A DNA stretch of 64,000 nt from Streptomyces sp. CB02261 (lineage in GTDB: Bacteria > Actinomycetota > Actinomycetes > Streptomycetales > Streptomycetaceae), in contig NZ_LIVX01000001.1 in assembly GCF_001905665.1 (NCBI RefSeq), positions 372,001 to 436,000 of the forward strand, written 5' to 3'. The notes beneath the pieces were generated by a model that did not search any database, was not told the DNA's origin, and was given only the letters and a program-made list of their open reading frames with translations. The first letter of the stretch is position 1, and each line of letters begins with the position of its first letter. The position numbers and the translations under genes are program-made. Positions 51,202-59,693 of this stretch are shown in pieces.

Positions 51202-51825
51202 ATGACCGTCCCCGTCGTCCACTCGCTGCGCGAACAGATCCGCGAGCACATCGTGGAGGGGATCGTCAGCGGCCGCTGGAAGCCGGGAGAGCGGATCGTG
51301 GAGCGCCGGATCGCGACGGAGCTGGAGGTCTCCCAGACCCCCGTCCGCGAGGCGCTGCGTGAGCTGGAGTCGCTGCGCCTGATCGAGTCGGCGCCGAACA
51401 AGGGCGTCCGGGTCCGCAACCTGACCGCGGCGGACCTGGAGGAGAGCTACCCCGTCCGCGCCGGTCTGGAGCAGATCGCGGCCGAGCTTGCGGCCCGGCG
51501 TCTCGCGGCGGACTGCTCGGCCCTGGAGCCGCACGTGGCGGCGCTGTACGAGGCGGACGCGACCTCCGACGGGACCGCGCAGGTGCGGCACACGGTGGCG
51601 TTCCACCGGGAGCTGGTGAAGGCCGCGGGGAACGGCGTGCTGCTCCACACCTGGGAGACGCTGGGCATCGAGGTCTTCACGGCCCTGTCGATCCGCTGGC
51701 TCGGCACGGTCCAGAAGTCGTACGCGGAGGAGCACCAGGAGCTGGTGGAGGCCTTCCGCCGGGGCGACCCGAACATCGGTGCGCTGGTGAAGGCGCACGT
51801 GCTGGGCTGCGCACCGAGAGCCTGA
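51202..51825 (+). CDS. GntR-family transcriptional regulator (FCD type)
   Basis: 207 aa with GAGGAG 5 nt before the ATG. Winged HTH at the N terminus (SLREQIREHIVEGIVSGRWK, then TELEVSQTPVREALRELESL) and an all-helical FCD effector domain with metal/carboxylate-binding His/Asp positions (VRHTVAFHREL). Placed between the E2 gene and aceE, it is a good candidate regulator of pyruvate dehydrogenase in response to a carboxylate. A TTGTC...GTCAA element lies at its own promoter (51168-51182). Confidence 0.92.
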   Translation: MTVPVVHSLREQIREHIVEGIVSGRWKPGERIVERRIATELEVSQTPVREALRELESLRLIESAPNKGVRVRNLTAADLEESYPVRAGLEQIAAELAARRLAADCSALEPHVAALYEADATSDGTAQVRHTVAFHRELVKAAGNGVLLHTWETLGIEVFTALSIRWLGTVQKSYAEEHQELVEAFRRGDPNIGALVKAHVLGCAPRA

Positions 51826-51844
51826 CCCCCGGCTTGACGCACAG

Positions 51845-51876
51845 TGAGCGGGTCCACCGTCCGGTGGGCCCGCTCA
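51845..51876 (+). terminator. Intrinsic terminator of the GntR gene
   Basis: 15-bp arms (TGAGCGGGTCCACCG against CGGTGGGCCCGCTCA, one G-U or mismatch position) with a 2-nt loop, 20 bp after the stop. Confidence 0.8.
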
Positions 51877-52007
51877 TTCGTGCGGGCACCCTCTCATAAA
51901 GCGGCTCCCACCTGCGAAAACAGGGTGAAAACGAGGCACCGGGTGCCCTGTTTCGCGGCACCCTGTGCCGACTTTCTCGATCTGAAGAGGTTTTCCCCTT
52001 CAACCCT

Positions 52008-52037
52008 TTGATCGATCATCGATCGGCGGCTTACAGT
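52008..52037 (+). promoter_or_regulatory. Candidate aceE promoter with embedded palindromic operator
   Basis: TTGATC (52008-52013), an 18-nt spacer and TACAGT (52032-52037) read as a promoter 89 bp before aceE. A perfect palindrome, GATCGAT-C-ATCGATC (52010-52024), overlaps the -35 box and spacer, where a repressor would block RNA polymerase. The adjacent GntR protein is the obvious candidate, but its site is not known. Confidence 0.55.
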
Positions 52038-52125
52038 CTTCGGCGGGCCGCTACCCGGCCCTTCGCCCTGTCCTGCCCGACAAGGCACCCCTTCTCCACC
52101 CCCACCTGTCCGGAAGGCGGCGATC

Positions 52126-54831
52126 ATGACCGATCCCGTAGGCAAGATTCCGAGCGAGCTCGACCAGCTCCCGGACCGTGACACCGAGGAGACCGCCGAG
52201 TGGGCGGCCTCCCTGGACGCCGTCACCAAGGCCGCCGGCCCCCACCGGGCCGCCTACCTGATGCGCCGCACGCTCCAGCACGCCGAGGGCGCGGGCCTGG
52301 CCCTGCCCAAGCTCCTGGAGACGGACTACGTCAACACCATCCCGACCTCCGCCGAGCCGACGGGCGCCGACTTCGACGGCGACGAGGACATGGAGCGCCG
52401 GATCACCGCCTGGAACCGCTGGAACGCGGCCGCGATGGTCACCCGCGGCTCCAAGTACGGCGTCGGCGGCCACATCGCCACCTTCGCGTCGGCCGCCTGG
52501 CTGTACGAGACCGGCTTCAACCACTTCTTCAAGGGCAAGGAAGCCGACGGTTCCGGCGACCAGCTCTACATCCAGGGTCACGCCGCCCCCGGCATCTACG
52601 CCCGCGCGTTCCTGGACGGGCGCCTGAACGAGGCCCACCTCGACAACTTCCGGCAGGAGTCCGGCGGCAACGGCCTGCCCTCCTACCCGCACCCGCGCCG
52701 TCTCCCCTGGCTGTGGGAGTTCCCCACCGTCTCCATGGGTCTGGGCCCGCTCTCCGCGATCTACCAGGCGCGCTTCAACCGCTACCTGACCAACCGCGCC
52801 ATCAAGGACGTCTCCGCCTCGCACGTGTGGGCGTTCCTCGGTGACGGCGAGATGGACGAGCCCGAGTCGACCGCGGCCCTCGCCCTGGCCGCCCGCGAGG
52901 GTCTGGACAACCTGACCTTCGTCATCAACTGCAACCTGCAGCGCCTCGACGGCCCGGTCCGCGCCAACTTCAAGATCGTGCAGGAGCTGGAGGCCCAGTT
53001 CCGCGGCGCCGGCTGGAACGTCGTGAAGTCGCTGTGGGGCAACGCCTGGGACGAGCTGTTCGCGCTCGACACCACCGGCGCCCTCGTCCGCCGCCTCCGC
53101 GAGGTGCCGGACGCGCAGGTCCAGACGTACCAGACCCGCGACGCCGCCTACATCCGCCAGGACTTCTTCGGCAAGGACCCGGCGCTCGTCGCGATGGCGC
53201 AGCTGCTGAGCGACGACAAGATCCTTGAGTGCTTCCACCTCTCCCGCGGTGGCCACGAGCCGCGCAAGGTGTACGCCGCGTACAAGGCCGCCGTGGAGTT
53301 CAAGGGCGCGCCGACGGTCATCCTCGCGCAGACCGTCAAGGGCTTCACCCTCGGTGAGGGCTTCGCGTCGAAGAACGCGAACCACCAGATGAAGAAGCTC
53401 TCGAACGACGAGTTCAAGAACATGCGGGACCTGCTCGACCTGCCCATCTCGGACGCGCAGTTCGTCGACGGCCAGGTGCCCTACGGCCACCCCGGCGCCG
53501 ACTCCCCCGAGGTCCGTTACCTGCAGGAGCGCCGCGCGGCCCTCGGTGGCCCGGCCCCGGCCCGCCGTACCCACGCGATCGCCCCGCTGCCGGCCCCGGC
53601 CGAGAAGGCCTTCACCGCCTTCGACAAGGGCTCCGGCGCGCAGTCGATGGCGACGACGATGGCGTTCGTCCGCCTGGTCAAGGACCTGATCCGCGACAAG
53701 GAGACCGGCAAGCGCTGGGTCCCGATCGTCCCGGACGAGGCCCGTACCTTCGGTATGGAGTCGCTGTTCCCGTCGCTCGGCATCTACTCGCCGAAGGGCC
53801 AGACGTACGAGCCGGTCGACCGCGACCAGCTGATGTACTACAAGGAGGCCGTCAACGGCCAGATCCTCAACGAGGGGATCACCGAGGCCGGTTCGATGGC
53901 CGACTTCATCGCCGCTTCCACCGCGTACTCCACGCACGGCGAGGCGATGATCCCGTTCTACATCTTCTACTCGATGTTCGGCTGGCAGCGGACCGCCGAC
54001 CAGATGTGGCAGCTCGGCGACCAGCTCGGCCGCGGCTTCCTCGTCGGCGCCACCGCGGGCCGCACCACCCTGACCGGTGAGGGCCTCCAGCACGCCGACG
54101 GCCACTCGCCGGTGATCGCGGCGACCAACCCGGCGGCGCTGACGTACGACCCGGCGTTCGCCTACGAGGTCGCGGTCATCGTCAAGGAGGGGCTGCGCCG
54201 GATGTACGGCGAGGCCGCCGAGGGCGAGGACCAGAACGTCTTCTACTACCTCACCGTCTACAACGAGCCGATGCCGCAGCCCGCCAAGCCGGCCGGCGTC
54301 GACGAGGGCATCGTCAAGGGCCTCTACCGCTTCAACACGGCGGAGTCCGCGGGCCTCGACCTGCCCGCGAACGCCTCGCGCATCCAGCTCCTCTCCTCCG
54401 GTACGGCCATCCACTGGGCCCTGGAGGCGCAGAAGCTGCTCGCCGCCGAGTGGGGCGTGGGCGCCGACGTGTGGTCCGCGACCTCCTGGACGGAGCTGCG
54501 GCGCGACGCCCTGGAGGCGGACGCGGCGTTGCTGCGCGGCGAGGAGCAGGTGCCGTACATCCGCACCGCCCTGGAGGGCGTCGACTCCCCGGTCCTCGCC
54601 GTCTCCGACTACATGCGCCAGGTCCCGGACCAGATCGCGCAGTGGGTCGAGCAGGACTGGTCCTCGCTGGGCGCCGACGGCTTCGGCCTGTCGGACACCC
54701 GTGACGCGGCCCGCCGCCACTTCGGCGTCGACGCCCAGTCGATCGTCGTCGCGGCCCTCGCGCAGCTCGCCCGTCGCGGCGAGGTCCCGGCCTCGGCCGT
54801 GAAGGAGGCGCGCGAGCGCTACGGCCTCTGA
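52126..54831 (+). CDS. aceE: Pyruvate dehydrogenase E1 component, homodimeric
   Basis: 901 aa, the single-chain E1 type. It decarboxylates pyruvate with thiamine diphosphate and acylates the E2 lipoyl groups. TPP motif: FLGDGEMDEPES followed by VINCNLQRLDGPV. Other markers are KYGVGGHIATFAS, HAAPGIYARAFLDGRL, and AGRTTLTGEGLQHADGHSPV. GGAAGG lies before the ATG. Preceded by a palindrome in a plausible promoter. It needs E2 and E3, both encoded immediately upstream. Confidence 0.96.
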   Translation: MTDPVGKIPSELDQLPDRDTEETAEWAASLDAVTKAAGPHRAAYLMRRTLQHAEGAGLALPKLLETDYVNTIPTSAEPTGADFDGDEDMERRITAWNRWNAAAMVTRGSKYGVGGHIATFASAAWLYETGFNHFFKGKEADGSGDQLYIQGHAAPGIYARAFLDGRLNEAHLDNFRQESGGNGLPSYPHPRRLPWLWEFPTVSMGLGPLSAIYQARFNRYLTNRAIKDVSASHVWAFLGDGEMDEPESTAALALAAREGLDNLTFVINCNLQRLDGPVRANFKIVQELEAQFRGAGWNVVKSLWGNAWDELFALDTTGALVRRLREVPDAQVQTYQTRDAAYIRQDFFGKDPALVAMAQLLSDDKILECFHLSRGGHEPRKVYAAYKAAVEFKGAPTVILAQTVKGFTLGEGFASKNANHQMKKLSNDEFKNMRDLLDLPISDAQFVDGQVPYGHPGADSPEVRYLQERRAALGGPAPARRTHAIAPLPAPAEKAFTAFDKGSGAQSMATTMAFVRLVKDLIRDKETGKRWVPIVPDEARTFGMESLFPSLGIYSPKGQTYEPVDRDQLMYYKEAVNGQILNEGITEAGSMADFIAASTAYSTHGEAMIPFYIFYSMFGWQRTADQMWQLGDQLGRGFLVGATAGRTTLTGEGLQHADGHSPVIAATNPAALTYDPAFAYEVAVIVKEGLRRMYGEAAEGEDQNVFYYLTVYNEPMPQPAKPAGVDEGIVKGLYRFNTAESAGLDLPANASRIQLLSSGTAIHWALEAQKLLAAEWGVGADVWSATSWTELRRDALEADAALLRGEEQVPYIRTALEGVDSPVLAVSDYMRQVPDQIAQWVEQDWSSLGADGFGLSDTRDAARRHFGVDAQSIVVAALAQLARRGEVPASAVKEARERYGL

Positions 54832-54867
54832 GGCCCGACTGTCGGTGACGGCACGCATGATGGGGTC

Positions 54868-55845
54868 ATGCGTGCCGCCCGGCTGATCAAGATGGTCCTG
54901 CTGCTCCAGTCCCGTCCCTCGATGACGGCGGCCGAACTGGCCGTGGAGCTGGAGGTGTCCGAACGGACCGTCACCCGTGACGCCCTCGCCCTCTCCGAGG
55001 CGGGGGTTCCGGTGTACGCGGACCGGGGCAGGGCCGGTGGGTACCGCCTCGTCGGCGGCTACCGCACCCGTCTCACGGGCCTGGCGCGCGGCGAGGCCGA
55101 GGCGCTGTTCCTGTCCGGACTGCCCGGCGCGCTCCGGGACATGGGTCTGGAGGACGCGGCGTCGGCGGCCCGGCTCAAGGTGTCGGCGGCTCTGCTGCCC
55201 TCGCTGCGGGACGCCCCGGACTCGGTGGCGCGGCGCTTTCTGCTGGACGCGCCGGGCTGGTACCAGGAGCCGGAGACGCCGGAGATGCTGGCGCCGATCG
55301 CGGAGGCGGTCTGGGACGACCGGATGATCGCCGCCCGCTACCGGCGCGGGGACGGCACGGAGGTGGAGCGGGAACTGCGGCCGTACGGGCTCGTCCTGAA
55401 GGCCGGCGTCTGGTACGTGTGCGCGGGTGCGGCCGACGCCTTCCGTACGTACCGGGTGGACCGCTTCACGGCGGTGGCGGTGGGCGAGGACCGCTTCGAG
55501 CGGGATCCGGACTTCGACCTGGCCGCGTTCTGGTCCGACCGCTCCCACGAGTTCGCGCGCTCCCTCCTGCGGGCCGAGACGGTCCTGCGCCTCACGGCGG
55601 CGGGAGCCCGGCGGCTGCCGTACGTGACGGACCGGGCGGCGGCCGAGGAGGCCATCGCGGCGGGCACCACCGACGCCGACGGCCGCCTCCGGGTGGTTCT
55701 CCGCGTCGAGAACGAGGAGGTCGCCTTCGGCCAGCTCCTGGGCCTGGGCCCGGAGGCGGAGGTCCTGGCCCCGGACACGCTCCGGAAGCGGTTCGCGGAG
55801 GCGGCCCGGGGCCTGGGAGAGCTGTACGGGGAGGACCTGCCGTAG
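54868..55845 (+). CDS. HTH/WYL-domain transcriptional regulator
   Basis: 325 aa. An N-terminal DeoR-like HTH (AARLIKMVLLLQSRPSM, TAAELAVELEVSERTVTRD) is followed by a WYL domain (DRMIAARYRRGDGTEVERE, LKAGVWYVCAGAADAFRTY, RVDRFTAVAV) and a C-terminal WCX-like region. WYL domains bind nucleotides or nucleic acid ligands and switch the regulator. Target unknown. Its 3' end is 21 bp from the convergent SDR gene. Confidence 0.93.
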   Translation: MRAARLIKMVLLLQSRPSMTAAELAVELEVSERTVTRDALALSEAGVPVYADRGRAGGYRLVGGYRTRLTGLARGEAEALFLSGLPGALRDMGLEDAASAARLKVSAALLPSLRDAPDSVARRFLLDAPGWYQEPETPEMLAPIAEAVWDDRMIAARYRRGDGTEVERELRPYGLVLKAGVWYVCAGAADAFRTYRVDRFTAVAVGEDRFERDPDFDLAAFWSDRSHEFARSLLRAETVLRLTAAGARRLPYVTDRAAAEEAIAAGTTDADGRLRVVLRVENEEVAFGQLLGLGPEAEVLAPDTLRKRFAEAARGLGELYGEDLP

Positions 55846-55866
55846 GGCGGGTTCGGCGGGGGGCTC

Positions 55867-56796
55867 CTAGCGGTAGTCGTCCACCGACGCGTTCTCGTCC
55901 GTCTCCTTCGCGATGATGAAGCCCCAGGCGTCCGGCCGTGAGCCGTCCGCGTCGGTGAAGCCGTACTCCTTCGCCAGTTGTCCGCTGGAGAGGGACCGGC
56001 CGTTCCAGCGGGCCCGGTCGGGGTCGGCGGCGAGGGCGGCGACGGCGCGGCCGACGTAGACCGGGGACTCGGCGACGGCGAAGTCGGGCAGTTTCTCCGC
56101 CGCGTCGCGCCAGTTGTCCTCGGTCACGCCGAAGTGGTCCAGCATCTGTTCCGAGCGGAGCCAGCCGGGGGTGATCGCGACCGCCGTGCCGCCGGACGGC
56201 TCCAGGTCGCGCGCGAGGCCGAACGCCATCCGGATCGGGGCGTTCTTGGCGAGGTCGTAGTAGAGGTTCTCGCGGTACCGGGTGCCGTTGTACTCGGCCG
56301 TGCCGTCGGTGACCTCGACGAGGAGGCTCCCGGGGTGCCGGACGAGCAGCGGGGTCGCGGCCGCGCTGGTGACGAGGTGGCTCTTCACACCCAGCTCCAG
56401 CATGCGCAGGCCGTCGGCGAGTTCCATCTCCCAGATCTTCTTGCCGAAGCCGGCGACGACCAGGTGCTCGCCGCCCCAGATGTCGTTGACGAGGACGTCG
56501 AGCCGTCCCCGCTCCCGGTCGATCCGGTCGACGAGGGCCCGGACCTGATCCGGCTCCAGGTGGTCGGTGGGGACGGCGATGCCCTCGCCGCCCGCGGCCG
56601 TCACCAGTTCGGCGGTCTCCTCGATGGTCTCGGTCGCCCGGCCGACCTCGCTGAGCTTCTCGCGGGTGGTGCGTCCGGTGACGTACACGGTGGCGCCGGC
56701 GGCTCCCAGCTGGACGGCGATGGCCCGTCCGGCTCCTCGGGTGGCGCCCGCGACCAGGCAGATCCGTCCGTGCAGGGGCTTCGTCTCAGTCGTCAT
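55867..56796 (-). CDS. SDR-family NAD(P)-dependent oxidoreductase
   Basis: 309 aa. The Rossmann motif is LVAGATRGAGRAIAVQLG, a TGxxxGxG variant (AGATRGAG). The active-site segment YRENLYYDLAKNAPIR has the Tyr-x-x-x-Lys pair of short-chain dehydrogenases, and VLVNDIWGGEHL replaces the usual NNAG. A C-terminal extension (about 260-309, GFTDADGSRPDAWGF) is typical of a Streptomyces subfamily of unknown substrate. The start at 56796 fits; the long frame upstream is an artefact. Confidence 0.9.
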   Translation of the reverse strand: MTTETKPLHGRICLVAGATRGAGRAIAVQLGAAGATVYVTGRTTREKLSEVGRATETIEETAELVTAAGGEGIAVPTDHLEPDQVRALVDRIDRERGRLDVLVNDIWGGEHLVVAGFGKKIWEMELADGLRMLELGVKSHLVTSAAATPLLVRHPGSLLVEVTDGTAEYNGTRYRENLYYDLAKNAPIRMAFGLARDLEPSGGTAVAITPGWLRSEQMLDHFGVTEDNWRDAAEKLPDFAVAESPVYVGRAVAALAADPDRARWNGRSLSSGQLAKEYGFTDADGSRPDAWGFIIAKETDENASVDDYR

Positions 56797-56895
56797 GGGA
56801 TCACCCTGGCAGGAAAGTACGACACCTTCTGTCCGGATTGATTTCGGGCTTTCCGGGTGCGTCGCGTCCTCCGAGCCACGATGCTTGGTCCCGTG

Positions 56896-57417
56896 ATGGA
56901 CGAGACGGAGTTCTGGCAGATCATCGACACCAGCCGCGAGGAAGCCGAGGGCGACCCCGAGGAGCAGGCCGATCTGCTCGTGGAACGGCTGACCCGTCTC
57001 GACCCCGACTCCGTCCTCGACTACGCGCGCCACTTCGAGGCCCGCTTCAACCGCGCGTATCTGTGGGACCTGTGGGGCGCGGCGGCCGTGCTGTTCGACG
57101 GGGCGGGGGACGAGACCTTCGACTCGTTCCGCTGCTGGCTCATCGGCCAGGGCCGGGAGGTCTACGAGGGCGCGGTGCACGATCCGGACGCGCTGGCGGA
57201 GCTGCTCGGCGACTTCGACGTGGAGATCGACGGGGACGGTGAGGAGATCGGTTTCGCGGCGGACGAGGCGTACGAGCGGCTGACCGGCGCCGAGACCCCC
57301 GATCTGGGCATCCCCGTGCCGGGCGGTGAGCCGCTCGGCACTCCCTTCGACCTGGCGGACGACGACGTGCTCGCGAGCCGTTTCCCGCGGCTCTGGGAGC
57401 GGTTCGGCGCCGGATAG
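56896..57417 (+). CDS. DUF4240 domain protein
   Basis: 173 aa: MDETEFWQIIDTSREEAEGD at the start is characteristic of DUF4240, and the rest is acidic and helical (WDLWGAAAVLFDGAGDETFD, FRCWLIGQGREVYEGAV). Function unknown; these proteins often occur as cytoplasmic immunity- or toxin-associated or regulatory proteins, but no partner is visible here. The ATG at 56896 is chosen over an upstream start at 56857. Confidence 0.85.
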   Translation: MDETEFWQIIDTSREEAEGDPEEQADLLVERLTRLDPDSVLDYARHFEARFNRAYLWDLWGAAAVLFDGAGDETFDSFRCWLIGQGREVYEGAVHDPDALAELLGDFDVEIDGDGEEIGFAADEAYERLTGAETPDLGIPVPGGEPLGTPFDLADDDVLASRFPRLWERFGAG

Positions 57418-57458
57418 GCCGGGCTGGGGGGTGGACCGGGCAGAGGGGCGGACCGGGT

Positions 57459-57478
57459 CGGGGCGGCGGGCCGCCCCG
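57459..57478. terminator. Bidirectional intrinsic terminator
   Basis: CGGGGCGGC and its complement (9 bp) with a 2-nt loop, between the convergent DUF4240 and SDR genes. Confidence 0.65.
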
Positions 57479-57485
57479 GTGCTCG

Positions 57486-58280
57486 TCAGAAGTGCGTGCC
57501 GCCGTCGACGCGGATCTCGGTGCCGGTGATGAACGCGCCGTCCTCGCTCGCCAGCATCGCGACGACGCCCGCGACGGTCTCGGCGCCCGCGAAGCCCTGG
57601 CCGAGGGCGGGGGCGAGCTTCGCGAAGAGGGTCCAGTCGGTGTCCTCGGGCAGGCCGGGTCCGACGCTCTGCCGGCTGGCGCCGGAGCCGTCGGTCATGC
57701 CCGAGGAGATGGAGCCGGGCTGGACGGCCGTGAACCGGATGCCCTGCTTGGCGTACTCGGCGGCGAGCGCGTGGGTCATGGACTGGATGCCGCCCTTGCT
57801 GGCCGCGTAGGCCGCCATGTAGGGGTGGGCGAACATCGCGGAGGTGGAGGAGAAGTTCACGACGGCCGGGCCCTCCCCCTCCAGGAGCGCCGGGATCGCC
57901 TCGCGGATCACGAGGAAGGTGCCGGTGAGGTTGATCCGTACGACCTGCTCGAAGGCGTCGAGGCTCGTCTCGTGGGTGTGCGAGGAGCGCAGCACCCCGG
58001 CCGCGTTGACCAGGACGTCCAGGCCGCCGAGCGCCTCGACGGCGGCGGCGACGCCAGCACGGACGGAGGTCTCGTCGGCGACGTCCAGGACGACGGTGCC
58101 GAGGCGGTCGGCGGCGTCGCCCGCCCTGGCGACGGTGTCCTTGAGCCCGTCCTCGCTGATGTCGGCGGCGACGACCCGGCCGCCCTCGGCGAGCAGGCGG
58201 AGCACGGTGGCCTGGCCGATGCCGGAGCCGCCACCGGTGATGAGGGCGCGGCGTCCTTCGTAACGGGTCAGCTGGTTCAT
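57486..58280 (-). CDS. SDR-family oxidoreductase
   Basis: 264 aa. Classical SDR: ALITGGGSGIGQATVLRLLA (TGxxxGxG), LVNAAGVL (NNAG-like), a catalytic Ser in NFSSTSAMF, YAASKGGIQSM with the Tyr-x-x-x-Lys, and a terminal TGTEIRVDGGTHF. Substrate unknown. Divergent from the TetR regulator, which probably controls it. Confidence 0.94.
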   Translation of the reverse strand: MNQLTRYEGRRALITGGGSGIGQATVLRLLAEGGRVVAADISEDGLKDTVARAGDAADRLGTVVLDVADETSVRAGVAAAVEALGGLDVLVNAAGVLRSSHTHETSLDAFEQVVRINLTGTFLVIREAIPALLEGEGPAVVNFSSTSAMFAHPYMAAYAASKGGIQSMTHALAAEYAKQGIRFTAVQPGSISSGMTDGSGASRQSVGPGLPEDTDWTLFAKLAPALGQGFAGAETVAGVVAMLASEDGAFITGTEIRVDGGTHF

Positions 58281-58334
58281 GGCGGCAACCTCTCGTGGTC
58301 ATGCGGTGCGGAATGCTGCCACCGTACGCCTAGG

Positions 58335-58349
58335 TGGCACGTTTTGCCA
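58335..58349. promoter_or_regulatory. Candidate TetR operator
   Basis: TGGCA-CGTTT-TGCCA is a perfect 5-bp inverted repeat in the 118-bp gap between the divergent SDR and TetR genes. Position fits autoregulation and SDR repression. Confidence 0.5.
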
Positions 58350-58398
58350 TCGCTGCACATCGTGCACATCCGGCGACCGCGGGCGTACGCTTCGTACG

Positions 58399-59061
58399 GT
58401 GAGCACCAAGCCCGAGGGCGGCACGCCCCCCACCCCGACGCTGACGGAGCGGCGCAAGGCCGCCACGCAGCTGGACATCGCGCGCGCCGCCGCCGAGCTC
58501 TTCACCGAGCACGGCCCCGACGGCACCACGGCAGAGGACATCGCCCTGCGGGCCGGGGTCGCGCTGCGCACCTTCTACCGGTACTTCCGCTCCAAGCAGG
58601 ACGCCGTGGCCCCGCTCCTCGCGGGCGGAGCCGACCGCTGGCGGCGGACCCTGGCCGCGACGGAGCCGGGCGCCGGCCTGCCCGAGGCCCTGGAGCGCTC
58701 GATCGCCGCGTCGCTGACCCCGGCGGACGAGTCGATGGAGGAGGGTCTGCGGTGGACGCGCGGCCTGCTGCGGGCGGCCGCCGAGGACCCCGCGCTGCGG
58801 GCCGTCTGGTACCGGGTGAACCAGGAGTCGGAGGAGCGGCTGCGCGAGGTCGTCGCCGGGCTCGCGGGGCCGGACGCCGACCTGCTGGAGGTACGGCTCG
58901 CGGCGGCGGCGGCCACGGACGCCATCCGGATCGCCCTGGAGACCTGGTCGGAGACGGACGCCCCGGTACGCGGCGCGGGCGCGCCGGCGGAGCTCGCCGT
59001 CCGCTGCCTGCGGGAACTGATGGGCGGGATGAGGCTGTTGCGGGGGGAGGGGGACGGGTGA
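58399..59061 (+). CDS. TetR/AcrR-family transcriptional regulator
   Basis: 220 aa from a GTG start (VSTKPEGGTP). The N-terminal HTH is clear: DIARAAAELFTEHGPDGTTA, then EDIALRAGVALRTFYRYFRS. The C-terminal ligand domain is variable. It is divergent from an SDR oxidoreductase and probably regulates it from the palindrome at 58335-58349. The in-frame extension upstream to 58279 would remove the intergenic region. Confidence 0.93.
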   Translation: MSTKPEGGTPPTPTLTERRKAATQLDIARAAAELFTEHGPDGTTAEDIALRAGVALRTFYRYFRSKQDAVAPLLAGGADRWRRTLAATEPGAGLPEALERSIAASLTPADESMEEGLRWTRGLLRAAAEDPALRAVWYRVNQESEERLREVVAGLAGPDADLLEVRLAAAAATDAIRIALETWSETDAPVRGAGAPAELAVRCLRELMGGMRLLRGEGDG

Positions 59062-59130
59062 GCGGCGGGCTCGTCGACCGGGGGCGGGCGCGCTCCCGTA
59101 GACCGGGGCGTGGGAGCGACGCGCCTTCGG

Positions 59131-59646
59131 CTACGCCGTCCCGGCAGGGCCGGTCAGTGAGCGGCCCATGAGGACGTCGTCCACGGGTACGCCGTCGAAC
59201 AGGAACTCGCCCGGCAGCACGCCCTCGACCGCGAAGCCCGCGGAGGCGTAGAGCGCGCGGGCGGGGGCGTTGTGGCCGAGCACCCGGAGCGTGATCCGGA
59301 CCGCCCCGTCCGCCCACGCCTTGTCCATCGCGGCCCGCAGCAGCGCCCGCGCCACGCCCCTCCCCCGGACGGACTCGGCCACGACGAGGCCCTGGATCTG
59401 GCGTACGTGGGCGTTGGACGCGAGCGGGGTCGGCGGCACCACGCGTACGTAGCCCACGACGGCTCCCTCGCACACGGCCACGAGGTAGTCCTCGGCCCGG
59501 TGGCGCTCGTCGAAGAACGGCCCGTACGGCGGGACGGGCGGGGGCAGCACCGCGTGGAGGGGCGACCAGGTGGCGCGGTCGAGCGCGCCCAGGGCGTCGT
59601 CGTCAGCGGCCCCGGCCGCGCGTATGTACGTCTCCGACACCCTCAT
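59131..59646 (-). CDS. GNAT-family N-acetyltransferase
   Basis: 171 aa. GNAT fold with the acetyl-CoA loop VVAESVRGRGVARALLRAAM (Q/RxxGxG/A) and a C-terminal NAPARALYASAGFAVEG typical of the family. Substrate unknown. Start may also be the GTG at 59655, three codons upstream. Confidence 0.93.
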   Translation of the reverse strand: MRVSETYIRAAGAADDDALGALDRATWSPLHAVLPPPVPPYGPFFDERHRAEDYLVAVCEGAVVGYVRVVPPTPLASNAHVRQIQGLVVAESVRGRGVARALLRAAMDKAWADGAVRITLRVLGHNAPARALYASAGFAVEGVLPGEFLFDGVPVDDVLMGRSLTGPAGTA

Positions 59647-59693
59647 GCCGCCCACTGTGCCATGTGAGGGGCGGAGGGGGGCAGGATGGCCCC

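Noticed and set aside
55867..58302. One 811-codon SDR protein
   Set aside because: Only the last 309 codons have SDR motifs; the rest is an out-of-frame reading of the DUF4240 and second SDR region.
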